This document shows, piece by piece, positions 54,025 to 63,078 of a DNA stretch of 64,000 bases. Location of the stretch: positions 2,925,501 through 2,989,500 of the forward strand of contig NZ_CP150917.1 of the NCBI RefSeq assembly GCF_039908645.1. The letters are read 5' to 3'. The DNA is from Pseudomonas helvetica (GTDB lineage Bacteria; Pseudomonadota; Gammaproteobacteria; Pseudomonadales; Pseudomonadaceae). The first letter of the stretch is position 1. Each line of letters opens with the position of its first letter. A program made the translations under genes and the position numbers. Below the pieces are notes generated by a model. It ran no database searches. It was not told where the DNA came from and worked only from the letters and a program-made list of their open reading frames with translations.

Positions 54025-54387
54025 CTAGGGCAACGTGTCGCGCTTGGCGAAGATGCTTGCCATTTCCGCCGCGTTCTCGGTTCCCCAGTTGCACAGCGGC
54101 ACGATCGCCTCAGCCAGGCTGCGGCCGAGCGGGGTCAGCGTGTAGTCCACGCGCGGGGGCACTTCTTTGTAGTCGGTCCGCGCCAGCACGTGGTCGGCTT
54201 CCAGATCCTTCAATTGCTGGATCAGCACCTTGTCGCTAACGCCCGGGATCAAACGTTTGAGCTCGCCGTAGCGCTTCGGGCCGTCGCGCAGGAAAAACAA
54301 GACCAGCGGTTTCCACTTGCCCGAGATGATACGCAGCGTGGCGTTGAGCCCGCATCCGGTACCGCAGATTTCAGAAGTCGTCGTCAT
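54025..54387 (-). CDS. HxlR-type redox/electrophile-sensing regulator
   Basis: A 120-residue winged-helix regulator of the HxlR/YodB family. G-K-W-K-P-L-V-L-F-F-L-R-D-G and L-x-x-P-G-V-S-D-K-V-L-I-Q-Q-L-K-x-L are typical; C8 and C12 sit in the N-terminal arm where thiol sensing is known for relatives (one conserved Cys near residue 6-8). Divergent from the SDR at 54500, with a direct repeat between, so it probably represses that gene set. Confidence 0.9.
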   Translation of the reverse strand: MTTTSEICGTGCGLNATLRIISGKWKPLVLFFLRDGPKRYGELKRLIPGVSDKVLIQQLKDLEADHVLARTDYKEVPPRVDYTLTPLGRSLAEAIVPLCNWGTENAAEMASIFAKRDTLP

Positions 54388-54393
54388 TTTTTG

Positions 54394-54418
54394 ATACTTA
54401 CCAAAAGGTGCATACTTG
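54394..54418. promoter_or_regulatory. Direct repeat ATACTT-N12-ATACTT, candidate HxlR operator
   Basis: ATACTTA at 54394 and ATACTTG at 54412 are spaced 18 bp between starts, inside the 112-bp divergent region between the hxlR-like and SDR genes. Position fits an operator and -35/-10-like sequences overlap it. Assignment is inference. Confidence 0.35.
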
Positions 54419-54499
54419 TCCTTAGGTTATCAGGGCTGCATCCTCGTCCTCAAGCAAGCAATTCCTGCTTGGGTACAACTCCAACGAAGGATGCACGAC

Positions 54500-55234
54500 A
54501 TGACCAGACTGAATGGAAAGACCGCCGTGATTACCGGCGGCGCTACCGGCATCGGCCGCGCCGCGGCAAAGCGCTTCATCGAGGAGGGCGCCTTCGTCTT
54601 CATCTTTGGCCGTCGACAGGAAGCACTCGACGCCGCTGTGGCCGAGCTCGGGCCCAATGCTCGCGCGGTGAAGGGCTCGGTCTCCGATCTGGCTGACCTC
54701 GACCGACTCTACGCGGCGGTGAAGGCCGAGCGCGGAACCCTCGACATCGTCTTCGCCAATGCCGGGGCGGGAAGCCAACTTGCGCTCGGCAAGATCACCG
54801 CCGAGCATATTGACGAAATCTTCGAGACCAACGTGAAGGGTTTGATCTTCACGGTCCAGAAGGCGCTACCTCTGATGGGGCAGGGCGGTTCGATAATCCT
54901 GACCGGGTCGAGCGCCGGCACCACGGGCGCCCCGGCATTCAGTGTCTACAGCGCAAGCAAGGCAGCAGTGCGCAACCTCGCGCGGAGCTGGGCGGAGGAT
55001 CTGAAGGGTACCGGCATCCGGGTAAACGTGCTGTCGCCCGGGCCGACTGCGACCGAACTTGCGAAGGCAGCGTTAGGTGAGGAAGGCATGAAGGTCTTCG
55101 CCTCGATGAATCCGCTCCAGCGCATGGCCGATCCGGCGGAGATCGGAGCGGCGGCCGCGTTTCTCGCATCGCAGGACAGCAGCTTCATGACCGCAAGTGA
55201 GGTCGCCGTTGACGGCGGCCTGGCGCAAATCTGA
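54500..55234 (+). CDS. Short-chain dehydrogenase/reductase
   Basis: A 244-residue SDR with T-G-G-A-T-G-I-G, N-A-G-A (in A-N-A-G-A), catalytic S (T-G-S-S-A-G) and Y-S-A-S-K. The C-terminal A-V-D-G-G-L is canonical. Start at 54500 has AAGGA eight bases upstream; 54416 is a longer alternative. Likely reduces a quinone, aldehyde or ketone under control of the divergent HxlR regulator. The F420-like gene 71 bases downstream is probably in the same transcript. Confidence 0.9.
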   Translation: MTRLNGKTAVITGGATGIGRAAAKRFIEEGAFVFIFGRRQEALDAAVAELGPNARAVKGSVSDLADLDRLYAAVKAERGTLDIVFANAGAGSQLALGKITAEHIDEIFETNVKGLIFTVQKALPLMGQGGSIILTGSSAGTTGAPAFSVYSASKAAVRNLARSWAEDLKGTGIRVNVLSPGPTATELAKAALGEEGMKVFASMNPLQRMADPAEIGAAAAFLASQDSSFMTASEVAVDGGLAQI

Positions 55235-55305
55235 CTCGCCGCGCCCGGCCGGTCACTCCATTCGATAGTTGGAGCGGCTGGGCGTGGAAAACCTGAGGAG
55301 AATAT

Positions 55306-55905
55306 ATGAGCTACGCAATTATCGGCTTCGGCAATATCGGTCAGGCCTTGGCCAAGGCGTTTGCCCGCAACGGCATCGAAGTATCCGTTGCAACCACGCG
55401 CGACCCGGAAAGCTTTGCATCCGCCGCAGCAGCGATCGGACCTCAGATCATTCCCAAAACACTGGCGGAAGCCGTCAAGGCGGACATCGTCTTTTTGGCG
55501 GTCCGTTTCGAGTCGCACCGGGATGTCGCAAAGGCACTGCCCACTTGGAAGGGCAAGACCATCATCGATGTGACCAATGCCTACGGCGTGTCCCCCGAGG
55601 AACTGGGAGGACAGCCTTCTTCCAAGGTCGTCGCGCAGGCCTTCACTGGTGCAAGACTGGTTAAGGGCTTCAATCATTTAGGCGCTGCCGTCCTTGCTCA
55701 AGATCCGGCCGTGCAGGGCGGCAGGAGAGTCGTATTCCTGGCAAGCGACGATGACGACGCCGCAACGGAGGTTGGTGCGCTCGCGGAAAATCTCGGTTTC
55801 TCGCCGATCAAACTGGGCGGGCTTTCGGAAGGTGGACTACTTGTGCAGGCGCGCGGAAATAGCTGGGGTCACCTGATCTTTAAGGACTTGGTCAAGTTTG
55901 ACTGA
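55306..55905 (+). CDS. NADPH-dependent F420-reductase-like oxidoreductase
   Basis: A 199-residue Rossmann protein, G-F-G-N-I-G at 7-12, then T-T-R-D-P for NADP choice, and I-D-V-T-N-A-Y and K-G-F-N-H-L-G-A-A-V segments typical of the FNO-like family. It resembles the gene at 37293 in family only. Probably works with the SDR in reductive detoxification. Confidence 0.85.
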   Translation: MSYAIIGFGNIGQALAKAFARNGIEVSVATTRDPESFASAAAAIGPQIIPKTLAEAVKADIVFLAVRFESHRDVAKALPTWKGKTIIDVTNAYGVSPEELGGQPSSKVVAQAFTGARLVKGFNHLGAAVLAQDPAVQGGRRVVFLASDDDDAATEVGALAENLGFSPIKLGGLSEGGLLVQARGNSWGHLIFKDLVKFD

Positions 55906-56058
55906 TGAATCGTGATCGTCATTTTTGATGCAATCTCCCTCGTGGAAAAGGGCGGCCACAGTCTGATTAAAGTGAGGGCGACGCCGGCTTCAGGTCCTCA
56001 CTGATAGGTCCACAACTTATACGATTGGATAAGTGCTCAATAATGAAGAAGAGGATCG

Positions 56059-56436
56059 ATGATGCTTAATAATGAAGGAATAATCAGAGAACTCTGCGCC
56101 GCCGCGGAAGGCCAAGGAACGGATATCGAGAAGTTTGTCTCCATGTTCTCTGAGGAAGGATACATGTGGGATATGGCATCCGGCATGAAGTTTCGCGGCA
56201 AGGCCATTGGTGAGTCTATCGCGGGTATGGTCAGTGCGTTCCCCGATGTCCACCGTGAGATATTCAACATCCATGTCGCGGGAGACGTCGTCGTTGTCGA
56301 ACTCGCGATTCGGGGAACGCACAAGGGTGATCTGCCTCTTGCTTCAGGGACGCTAGCTCCCACGGGCAAGAAGATAGATGTCCCGTCATGCGATGTTTTC
56401 CGCCTCGAGGAAGGGAAGATCGTATCTTTCCATTGA
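56059..56436 (+). CDS. NTF2/SnoaL-like protein, premature stop suspected
   Basis: A 125-residue protein of the SnoaL-like polyketide-cyclase fold: G-K-A-I-G-E-S-I, A-F-P-D-V-H-R-E-I and V-F-R-L-E-E-G-K-I-V-S-F-H. The TGA at 56434 comes right after S-F-H, but the same frame continues for 16 codons as Y-N-E-A-S-A-M-Q-Q-Q-L-G-L-V-P-G to a second TGA at 56485-56487. Related proteins end with a helix of exactly that kind, so the first stop looks like a point mutation. The truncated protein might still fold. Two tandem NTF2-like genes, both damaged, stand here. Confidence 0.75.
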   Translation: MMLNNEGIIRELCAAAEGQGTDIEKFVSMFSEEGYMWDMASGMKFRGKAIGESIAGMVSAFPDVHREIFNIHVAGDVVVVELAIRGTHKGDLPLASGTLAPTGKKIDVPSCDVFRLEEGKIVSFH

Positions 56437-56841
56437 TATAACGAGGCTTCCGCAATGCAGCAGCAACTTGGCCTCGTCCCCGGCTGAATGGCCGACACTA
56501 CGCGATCCGATGTCAGAGCAGTGGAGAGGTCTTTATGAGCATTCAAGAGAATATCCAGATAGTGAAAGACTTTTTTGCAGCAATGGGCGCTGGCGATAGG
56601 CACGGTCTGCTGGCGTTGTCTGCCGAAGATATCGAGTGGATCATTCCGGGAGAGGGCTGGCCGCTGGCCGGCACGTACCACGGGCACGCGGGATTGGCAG
56701 ACGTGCTTCAGAAGGCTTCCGCAGAGATGGAAATTTCATCCCAGGAGCCCCCCGAGTTCGTAGCGCAGGGAGACCGGGTTCTGGTAGTCGGCTTTGCTAC
56801 GGGTAAAGTCAAAGCCACGAACAGGACGTTTGAGGACCACT

Positions 56842-58205
56842 GGGACTGTCAGATATTTTGTGTGCGGGCCGGTAACGGCCTGCCGTCAGGCAGGCCGTGC
56901 TTTTACCAGGTCGGCCTGATAAATCGATCTCCGTACAGAATCGCAAATTGATTCATCGCGCTTTTCCAGTCATGTGCCGCTGAGCCCCAGTTTGCGGTGA
57001 TATTGCGTAGCCCAAGCCAGATCAGTTTCGTTGCCGCATCGTCGGTCGGGAAGTGGCCGCGGGTCTTGATGATCTTGCGCAGCTGAGCGTTGATGCTCTC
57101 AATGGCGTTAGTCGTGTAGATCACTTTTCGGATCGCCGGCGGGAACACGAAAAATGGAATCACACGATCCCAAGCGCGGCGCCAAGCCGCCACTACCGTC
57201 GGATACTGCTTGCCCCATGGCCCGTTTTCAAACGCATCCAGCGCCTGCTCAGCCGCTTCGGCGGTGACTGCCTGATAGATCGGTTTGAGCGCCTTGGCCA
57301 GTTCGCGGCGTTTATCCCAGGCTGCGTAATCAAGACTGTTGCGGATCAGATGGACAACGCATGTTTGCAGTGTCGTGTCTGGAAATACGGCGTTGAGCGC
57401 TTCTGGCATGCCTTTAAGGCCATCGGTCACAGCAATCAACACGTCTTCGACGCCGCGTGTCTTGAGGTCGTTGAACACCTTCATCCAGAATTTGGCGCCC
57501 TCGGTATTTTCTATCCAAATGCCGAGAATATCGCGTGTTCCGTCAGGCAAAACACCTAGGGCCAAGTAGATCGCCTTGTTGCGAACCAGCCCCTCTTCGC
57601 GGATTTTGACCCGTAGAGCATCGAAAAAAATCACCGGGTACATCGGCTCCAAAGGCCGCTGTTGCCATGCACCGATCTCTGCCATGACCTCGTCGGTTAC
57701 CGAGCTGATGAAGTCGGGAGAAACGTCAGTACCGTACTGCTCTGAAAGAAACGCACGGATCTCTCTGACAGTCATTCCACGGGCATACATGGCGATGATC
57801 TTGTCATCGAACCCGGTGTAGCGGCGCTCGTGTTTGGGAATCAGGATAGGGGAAAAACTGCCGTCCCGGTCGCGAGGAATATCCAGTCGGAGCGGGCCGT
57901 CGCCGGTTAGAACCGTCTTGCCGCTTTTGCCGTTGCGCTGATTGGTTTCATCCTCTGGACGCTGCGCGCCCGGCGGATAGCCCAAGTGATGCCCGAGCTC
58001 AGCACTCAGGGCTCGCTCGATCAAAGCCTTCTTGAACGCCGCAGACGCGTCCTCGATGGCTTCAGCGGTCATCGGTCCATCGGTGAATTGCTCGAGCAGC
58101 TCTTTCGGGATTTTCGGCAGCTCTCGCAACGCAGGTTTCTTTTTGGTTGGCATACATGCACCTCTTGCTCATGTTATGCCCGAACACAAAATTTCTGACA
58201 CCCCC
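56842..58205 (-). mobile_element. IS256-family insertion sequence, 1364 bp, intact
   Basis: Ends are 27-bp imperfect inverted repeats: GGGACTGTCAGATATTTTGT on the left and, read inward, GGGGGTGTCAGAAATTTTGT on the right. The 8-bp direct repeat GGACCACT at 56834-56841 and 58206-58213 is the target duplication, the size usual for this family. Contains a single complete transposase gene. The clean target duplication points to recent movement. Confidence 0.93.
56903..58153 (-). CDS. IS256-family (mutator-type) transposase
   Basis: A 416-residue DDE transposase. The catalytic acids are visible as D in V-I-F-F-D-A-L-R-V, D in I-A-V-T-D-G-L-K-G-M and E in T-T-N-A-I-E-S-I-N, which is the most conserved family block. 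The N-terminal region has E-L-G-H-H-L-G-Y and R-N-G-K-S-G-K-T, as in this family. No stop or frameshift, so it is likely active. Fills the IS from 52 bases inside one end to 61 bases inside the other. Confidence 0.95.
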   Translation of the reverse strand: MPTKKKPALRELPKIPKELLEQFTDGPMTAEAIEDASAAFKKALIERALSAELGHHLGYPPGAQRPEDETNQRNGKSGKTVLTGDGPLRLDIPRDRDGSFSPILIPKHERRYTGFDDKIIAMYARGMTVREIRAFLSEQYGTDVSPDFISSVTDEVMAEIGAWQQRPLEPMYPVIFFDALRVKIREEGLVRNKAIYLALGVLPDGTRDILGIWIENTEGAKFWMKVFNDLKTRGVEDVLIAVTDGLKGMPEALNAVFPDTTLQTCVVHLIRNSLDYAAWDKRRELAKALKPIYQAVTAEAAEQALDAFENGPWGKQYPTVVAAWRRAWDRVIPFFVFPPAIRKVIYTTNAIESINAQLRKIIKTRGHFPTDDAATKLIWLGLRNITANWGSAAHDWKSAMNQFAILYGDRFIRPTW

Positions 58206-58592
58206 GGACCACTTTGTCTTCGCCATCACTGTTCGCAATGGCAAGCTGACGAACATCCGGGAGTACGTCGACACGCAAGCACTAGCGCGGGCCTCAAAGA
58301 TGGTCGCGAGCTCCAGGCCCTGACTCATCGAGATCGATAACACACGAAACTATTAACAAAGTCAGCGAACAGCTAACGCCCCCGCACTGTCGCTCGATGC
58401 GCTGTGTGCCGGCGAAGGGTTGAGCATGGGCATGAGGCAACGCATGCAGGCTCCCGTGAATGGCGAGTCATCAACTCGGTCAGCCACCGATTCCGAGTAC
58501 CTGATCGATCCCGATTATTTGTGTTCATTACTCATTCCACCCTCCGTAGAATCCCGTCACGGCATCCCCACCCGAGACGGAACCTCTCACCC

Positions 58593-59951
58593 ATGCAAAC
58601 CCCCTCCATCCAGCGCCCCCTCTGGCAAACCTACCTCCTGTTCCTGGCCCCCATGGTCCTGTCCAACTTCCTGCAGTCCATGTCAGGCACGATCAACAGC
58701 ATCTACATCGGCCAAATGCTCGGCACTCAAGCCCTGGCGGCGGTGTCCGGGATGTTCCCGATCGTGTTTTTCTTTATCGCGCTGGTCATTGGCCTCGGTG
58801 CGGGGGCGGGGGTGTTGATTGGTCAGGCGTGGGGCGCGCGGGAGCCGCAGATGGTCAAGGCGATTGCCGGGACGACGTTGCTGTTGGGGGCGATGATCGG
58901 CTTGGTGGCGGCGGTGGTGGGGAGTGTGTTTGCGCGGCCGGCGTTGCAGGGGTTGGGGACGCCGGCGGATGTGCTGGACGATGCGGTGGCGTATGCGCAT
59001 GTGATGATGTGGACCCTGCCGTCGCTGTTGGTTTATGTGCTGTTTACCCAGTTGTTGCGTGGGGTCAGCGATACGTTGTCGCCACTGGTGGCGCTGGTGG
59101 TGTCGACGTGTATCGGGCTGGCGCTGACGCCGGCGTTGATTCGCGGCTGGTTCGGTTTGCCGCAGATGGGCATTCAGAGTGCGGCGTTTGCCGGGTTGGC
59201 GGGCAACCTGTCGGCGATGGGTTGGCTGGCTTGGCGGTTGATTCGCAAGGGGCATCCGTTGGCGCCGGATCGGGCGTTTTTTGCGGCGATGCGGCTGGAC
59301 CTGGGGATCCTCGGCAAAGTGCTGCGCATCGGCCTGCCCACCGGGTTGCAGATGGTCGTGCTGTCGCTGTCGGAGCTGGTGATTCTGGCGCTGGTCAACC
59401 AGCACGGTTCCCAGGCGACGGCGGCGTACGGGGCGGTGACGCAGATCGTCAATTACGTGCAGTTCCCGGCGCTGTCGATTGCGATCACGGCGTCGATCCT
59501 CGGGGCTCAGGCCATCGGGGCAGGGCGTATCGAGCGGATCGGGCTGATCCTGCGCACCGGGTTGTTGATCAATGTGTGGCTGACCGGTGGCCTGGTGGTG
59601 CTGGGTTATTTGCTGTCGCACTGGTTGCTGGGGTTGTTCCTCACCGATCCGTCCACCCAGGCCATGGCCGAACACCTGTTGCACATCATGCTCTGGAGCC
59701 TGCTGGTGTTCGGTTTCCAGGCGGTTATCGGCGGCATCATGCGCGCCAGCGGCACGGTGATGGTGCCGGTGGCGATTGCGATCGTGTGTGTGGTCGGGGT
59801 GCAGTTGCCGATGGCGTATGTGCTGGATGCGCAGTTCGGATTGCAAGGCGTGTGGATGGCGTTTCCGCTGGCTTACCTGGGGATGCTGATGTTGCAGACG
59901 GCGTATTACACCATCGTCTGGCAGCATCAGAAGATCGAGCGGCTGGTGTAG
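58593..59951 (+). CDS. MATE-family efflux transporter
   Basis: A 452-residue inner-membrane multidrug/metabolite exporter with twelve hydrophobic helices in two homologous halves, using a sodium or proton gradient. Family signs are F-L-A-P-M-V-L-S-N-F and G-T-Q-A-L-A-A-V-S-G near the N-terminus, and G-A-R-E-P in the loop after helix 2 or 3. ATG at 58593 is used because helix one starts 14 residues later; the in-frame ATG at 58404 adds a basic leader. A long antisense frame over this gene is a codon-bias artefact. Confidence 0.9.
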   Translation: MQTPSIQRPLWQTYLLFLAPMVLSNFLQSMSGTINSIYIGQMLGTQALAAVSGMFPIVFFFIALVIGLGAGAGVLIGQAWGAREPQMVKAIAGTTLLLGAMIGLVAAVVGSVFARPALQGLGTPADVLDDAVAYAHVMMWTLPSLLVYVLFTQLLRGVSDTLSPLVALVVSTCIGLALTPALIRGWFGLPQMGIQSAAFAGLAGNLSAMGWLAWRLIRKGHPLAPDRAFFAAMRLDLGILGKVLRIGLPTGLQMVVLSLSELVILALVNQHGSQATAAYGAVTQIVNYVQFPALSIAITASILGAQAIGAGRIERIGLILRTGLLINVWLTGGLVVLGYLLSHWLLGLFLTDPSTQAMAEHLLHIMLWSLLVFGFQAVIGGIMRASGTVMVPVAIAIVCVVGVQLPMAYVLDAQFGLQGVWMAFPLAYLGMLMLQTAYYTIVWQHQKIERLV

Positions 59952-59963
59952 GTGGCTGACACG

Positions 59964-59996
59964 CTCCACGCCCGGGCGAAGATCCCGGGCATGGAG
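59964..59996. other. GC-rich hairpin between convergent genes
   Basis: CTCCACGCCCGGG and CCCGGGCATGGAG pair around a 7-base loop with one mismatch. It lies 12 bases after the MATE stop and about 30 bases before the lactate-permease stop. Could serve as a two-way terminator, though no T tract is seen on the plus strand. Confidence 0.5.
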
Positions 59997-60025
59997 CTAA
60001 AGGGAAACAACCCGCCTGATGTCGA

Positions 60026-61789
60026 TCAATGTCCGCCGACCACCAAATGGCTGAACGGCACCACATACGCCTGCAACGTGACCAGCCCGCCCACCAGTAT
60101 CGCCAGCACGATGGAGTGGAAAAACACATAACGCAGGATTTCCCCTTCATGCCCATACCAGCGGGTGGCGGTGGAGGCCACCACGATCGACTGGGCGTCG
60201 ACCATCTTGCCCATGACCCCGCCGGAACTGTTGGCCGCGGCCATCAAGATCGGGCTGATGCCCAGTTGTTCCGAGGTTACTCGTTGCAAGCCGCCGAACA
60301 GCACGTTGGACGCCGTGTCCGAGCCGGTCAAGGCGACGCCGAGCCAGCCGAGCAGGGTGCCGAACATCGGGTAGAAGATTCCGGTGGCGGCGAAGGCCAG
60401 GCCCATGGTTGCGTCCAGACCGGAATAGCGGGTGATGAAACCGAGGGCGAGCATCGCCGCGATGGTGGTCAGCGAATAGCGCACCACCCACAGCGTTCGC
60501 AGGTATTGGCTCACCAGTTGCGGGATGGAATAGCCCATCAGCAGCCCACCGAAGATCGCCGCCAGCAAGATCCCGCTACCCGTGCTGGTGAGCCAGGTGA
60601 ATTTATAGATAGCTTCCTCAGGTTTCGGTTGCGGCACCACGGGCGGAACTTTTTCGACCTGCAAGTGCAGGGTAGTGAAGGTCAGGGCCGGCGCGAAGAT
60701 CGGGTTCGCCTCGCTCACTGGCTTACCCTGGGGATCGAGCTTGGCCGAGTGGGTTTGCGGGTCCATGGCTGGACGGATGTCGAACATGTTTTTGAAGCCT
60801 TGAGTGCCCCACGCAAAGACGAAAACCGTGAGGATGATCCAGGGCATCCACGCACGCATTACGGTGGGTCGGGCATCGCTGGCAAAGGTTGCACTGGCCG
60901 CCGTTTTTTCGTCTGGCGATTCCTCAACTTTTGAGTCGTCGACTCGCCCCGACAAGGCGGCAGAGGTGTGTACGCGGGCGGGTTTCCAGACCTTGAGAAA
61001 ACCGGTCAGGCAAGCCATGGAAATCAGTGCGGCAATCACGTCCACCAACATCGGCCCATGGTAGTTGGACACGAAGAACTGCGGCACCGCGAAGCTGACT
61101 CCGGCCACCAGAATCGCCGGCCAGATTTCCAGCATTTTGCGCCAACCGGCGAAGGCCCAGATCAACCAGAACGGCACGAGCACCGAGAAGAACGGCAACT
61201 GCCGGCCGACCATCATCGACAGTTGCATTTCATCCAGCCCGGTGACTTTCGCCAAGGTGATGATGGGTGTGCCCAAGGCACCGAACGCCACCGGCGCGGT
61301 GTTGGCGATCAACGCCAGGCCGGACGCGGCCAGGGGCGAGAAGCCCAGGCCGATCAGGATGGCCCCGGTCACCGCCACCGGCGTGCCAAACCCCGCCGCG
61401 CCTTCGAAGAACGCGCCGAAGCAAAAGGCGATCAGCAGCAATTGCAGGCGGCGATCGTCGGTAATGCGCGCCAGGGAATCCTGCAGGACTTTGAACGAGC
61501 CGTTCTCGGTGGTCAGCCGATGCAGATAGATGATGTTGAGCACGATCCAGCCAATCGGAACCAGACCCGTCGCGGCACCCAGGAGAGCGGCGGAACCGGC
61601 CATATTCGCCGGCATACCGAAGGCGAAGATGGCGATCAGCAAGGCCGTGCTCAGCGCCAGCAAGGCTGCGATATGCGCCTTGAGATGGAAAAACGCCAGG
61701 GACGTGAGCATCACCACCACCGGTAACGCCGCCATGAGGGTCGAGACCAGCGGGTTACCGAAGGGATCGTAGACTTGCTGCCAGACCAT
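60026..61789 (-). CDS. lldP: L-lactate permease
   Basis: A 587-residue LctP/LldP-family permease with about twelve or more membrane helices; proton symport of lactate and glycolate. Signature segments F-F-E-G-A-A-G-F-G-T-P and N-T-A-P-V-A-F-G-A-L-G-T-P-I-I are present, as are the late N-S-S-G-G-V-M-G-K-M motif. A soluble loop of about 110 residues near 280-390 is usual. The lactate dehydrogenase genes are not adjacent here, which is unusual for an lld operon. Confidence 0.93.
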   Translation of the reverse strand: MVWQQVYDPFGNPLVSTLMAALPVVVMLTSLAFFHLKAHIAALLALSTALLIAIFAFGMPANMAGSAALLGAATGLVPIGWIVLNIIYLHRLTTENGSFKVLQDSLARITDDRRLQLLLIAFCFGAFFEGAAGFGTPVAVTGAILIGLGFSPLAASGLALIANTAPVAFGALGTPIITLAKVTGLDEMQLSMMVGRQLPFFSVLVPFWLIWAFAGWRKMLEIWPAILVAGVSFAVPQFFVSNYHGPMLVDVIAALISMACLTGFLKVWKPARVHTSAALSGRVDDSKVEESPDEKTAASATFASDARPTVMRAWMPWIILTVFVFAWGTQGFKNMFDIRPAMDPQTHSAKLDPQGKPVSEANPIFAPALTFTTLHLQVEKVPPVVPQPKPEEAIYKFTWLTSTGSGILLAAIFGGLLMGYSIPQLVSQYLRTLWVVRYSLTTIAAMLALGFITRYSGLDATMGLAFAATGIFYPMFGTLLGWLGVALTGSDTASNVLFGGLQRVTSEQLGISPILMAAANSSGGVMGKMVDAQSIVVASTATRWYGHEGEILRYVFFHSIVLAILVGGLVTLQAYVVPFSHLVVGGH

Positions 61790-61931
61790 GTTCCACCTCT
61801 GCGTCTATTGTTGGCAGTGCAGGCCCCGAAAGGGGGAGGTGAAATTGAGTATAGGTGGCATTGCGCGGCGGGCCGGCCGGCCTGCGTTTGGCGGCATGCG
61901 CTCGAATGAACGGCGTCACAGCCCGTTGATG

Positions 61932-62849
61932 CTAGACAGAGATACGGTGTGAAGCTGTCTCCAGTGTTTTCCACAGTTCCAGCATGGTCGGATTCTGATT
62001 GGCTTTCGAACAGTACGAGCGGATTTCCAGCTGAGCGCTCCACTCGTTGCCACCGGCCCGGACGAGTTGCCCGCGTTCCAGTGCTTCCGTCACGGCACTT
62101 TCGGGCAACCACGCCACGCCGTAGCCCTCGATTGCCATCCGCATGAGCAGCATCGCCATATCGGCTTCATAGCAACGGGAAAGCACGCAGGGAACAGGGG
62201 CGTTCTTGATGACGATATCGGCAACGCGCCCCAAAAAAGTCGTGGTGGTATAGGCCAGGTGCGGGACGGGTTTTCCGGTTTTCCCAGGCAGCCGGTGCAG
62301 CGGTTCACCCCGACGATTCGGAGCGCAGAGAGGGATGAACGAGTCGTGCCCCAAGGTCAGGCTGACGAATTTTTCGACATCCAGCAGGATCGGCGCTTGA
62401 GGGTGATGGTAGACGATCATCAGATCGCAGTTTCCCTCGGCCAGTGCGATGACCGCGTCATGGATATTGGCCGCCACCACACGTGCATTGAAATGCGCGT
62501 TGTGCTGTTGAAAGCGGGTCAGCCATTTGGGCAGGAAGGTCATCGACAGGCTGTGCCCGGCAGTGACCTGAATGGAACGCCCAGGCATGCGTTCCTCTTG
62601 CCTGAGCGCTGAACGCAATTCAAGCAATGCAGCCAGGGCTTCGCGTCCTTGTTCGCAAAAGGTTCGGCCTGCCAGCGTCAATTGAATCGGGTAGGTGCCC
62701 CGATCGACCAGTTCGACACCCACCCAATCCTCCAATGAGCGAATCCGTCTCGACAACGCTGATTGGGTCACACATCGAATCTCGGCCGCCCGGGAGAAAT
62801 TCTTGCACTCGGCGATTGCCAATAGATCGTCCAACCACTTGATTTGCAT
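61932..62849 (-). CDS. LysR-type regulator, YjiE/HypT-like
   Basis: A 305-residue LTTR: HTH with A-E-C-K-N-F-S-R-A-A-E-I-R-C-V-T-Q-S-A-L-S-R-R-I. Effector domain starts I-Q-V-T-A-G-H-S-L-S. From memory the A-x-H-S-L-S, W-L-P-E-x-A and C-terminal layout match YjiE/HypT, a hypochlorite-response regulator, rather than aromatic-type LTTRs. It is divergent from the symporter at 63079 (229-bp gap), so it may control that transporter. ATG at 62849 is the first in the family register. Confidence 0.85.
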   Translation of the reverse strand: MQIKWLDDLLAIAECKNFSRAAEIRCVTQSALSRRIRSLEDWVGVELVDRGTYPIQLTLAGRTFCEQGREALAALLELRSALRQEERMPGRSIQVTAGHSLSMTFLPKWLTRFQQHNAHFNARVVAANIHDAVIALAEGNCDLMIVYHHPQAPILLDVEKFVSLTLGHDSFIPLCAPNRRGEPLHRLPGKTGKPVPHLAYTTTTFLGRVADIVIKNAPVPCVLSRCYEADMAMLLMRMAIEGYGVAWLPESAVTEALERGQLVRAGGNEWSAQLEIRSYCSKANQNPTMLELWKTLETASHRISV

Positions 62850-63078
62850 GACGCCGCCTCCAGCTGTGCTGCGCAAAATTCTACGCCCCTGATACCGGGT
62901 ATTCGCGACATTTCACAAACTATTCCAAAACCGCATCGGGATATGGCGATTACTCATCATCTGCCTATCGCGCTCTTCATAGAATCGATCATGCCGCCCG
63001 CAGCAACAGAGCACCCGGGCATTTCGATCCTTTCTCCTGCCAAGCAAAAAACCAATAACACGACTTGAGGAAAACACC

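Larger units (their letters stand above)
56535..58323 (+). pseudogene. NTF2/SnoaL-like gene split by an IS256-family element
   Basis: The 5' part (56535-56841) encodes about 102 residues of an NTF2-like domain and stops matching in the IS end. The 3' part resumes at 58214 as F-V-F-A-I-T-V-R-N-G-K-L and N-I-R-E-Y-V-D-T-Q-A-L-A-R-A-S, ending TGA at 58321. Removing 56842-58213 restores one 138-residue frame through F-E-D-H-F-V-F. The current 5' reading would end with 35 IS-derived residues (TGA-like stop at 56949-56951). Confidence 0.9.

Noticed and set aside
58683..59969. 428-codon minus-strand frame opposite the MATE gene
   Set aside because: Its product is an extreme Gln/His/Arg-rich string with no fold, which arises from strong GC3 codon bias of the MATE gene. 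The plus-strand frame has membrane helices and family motifs.
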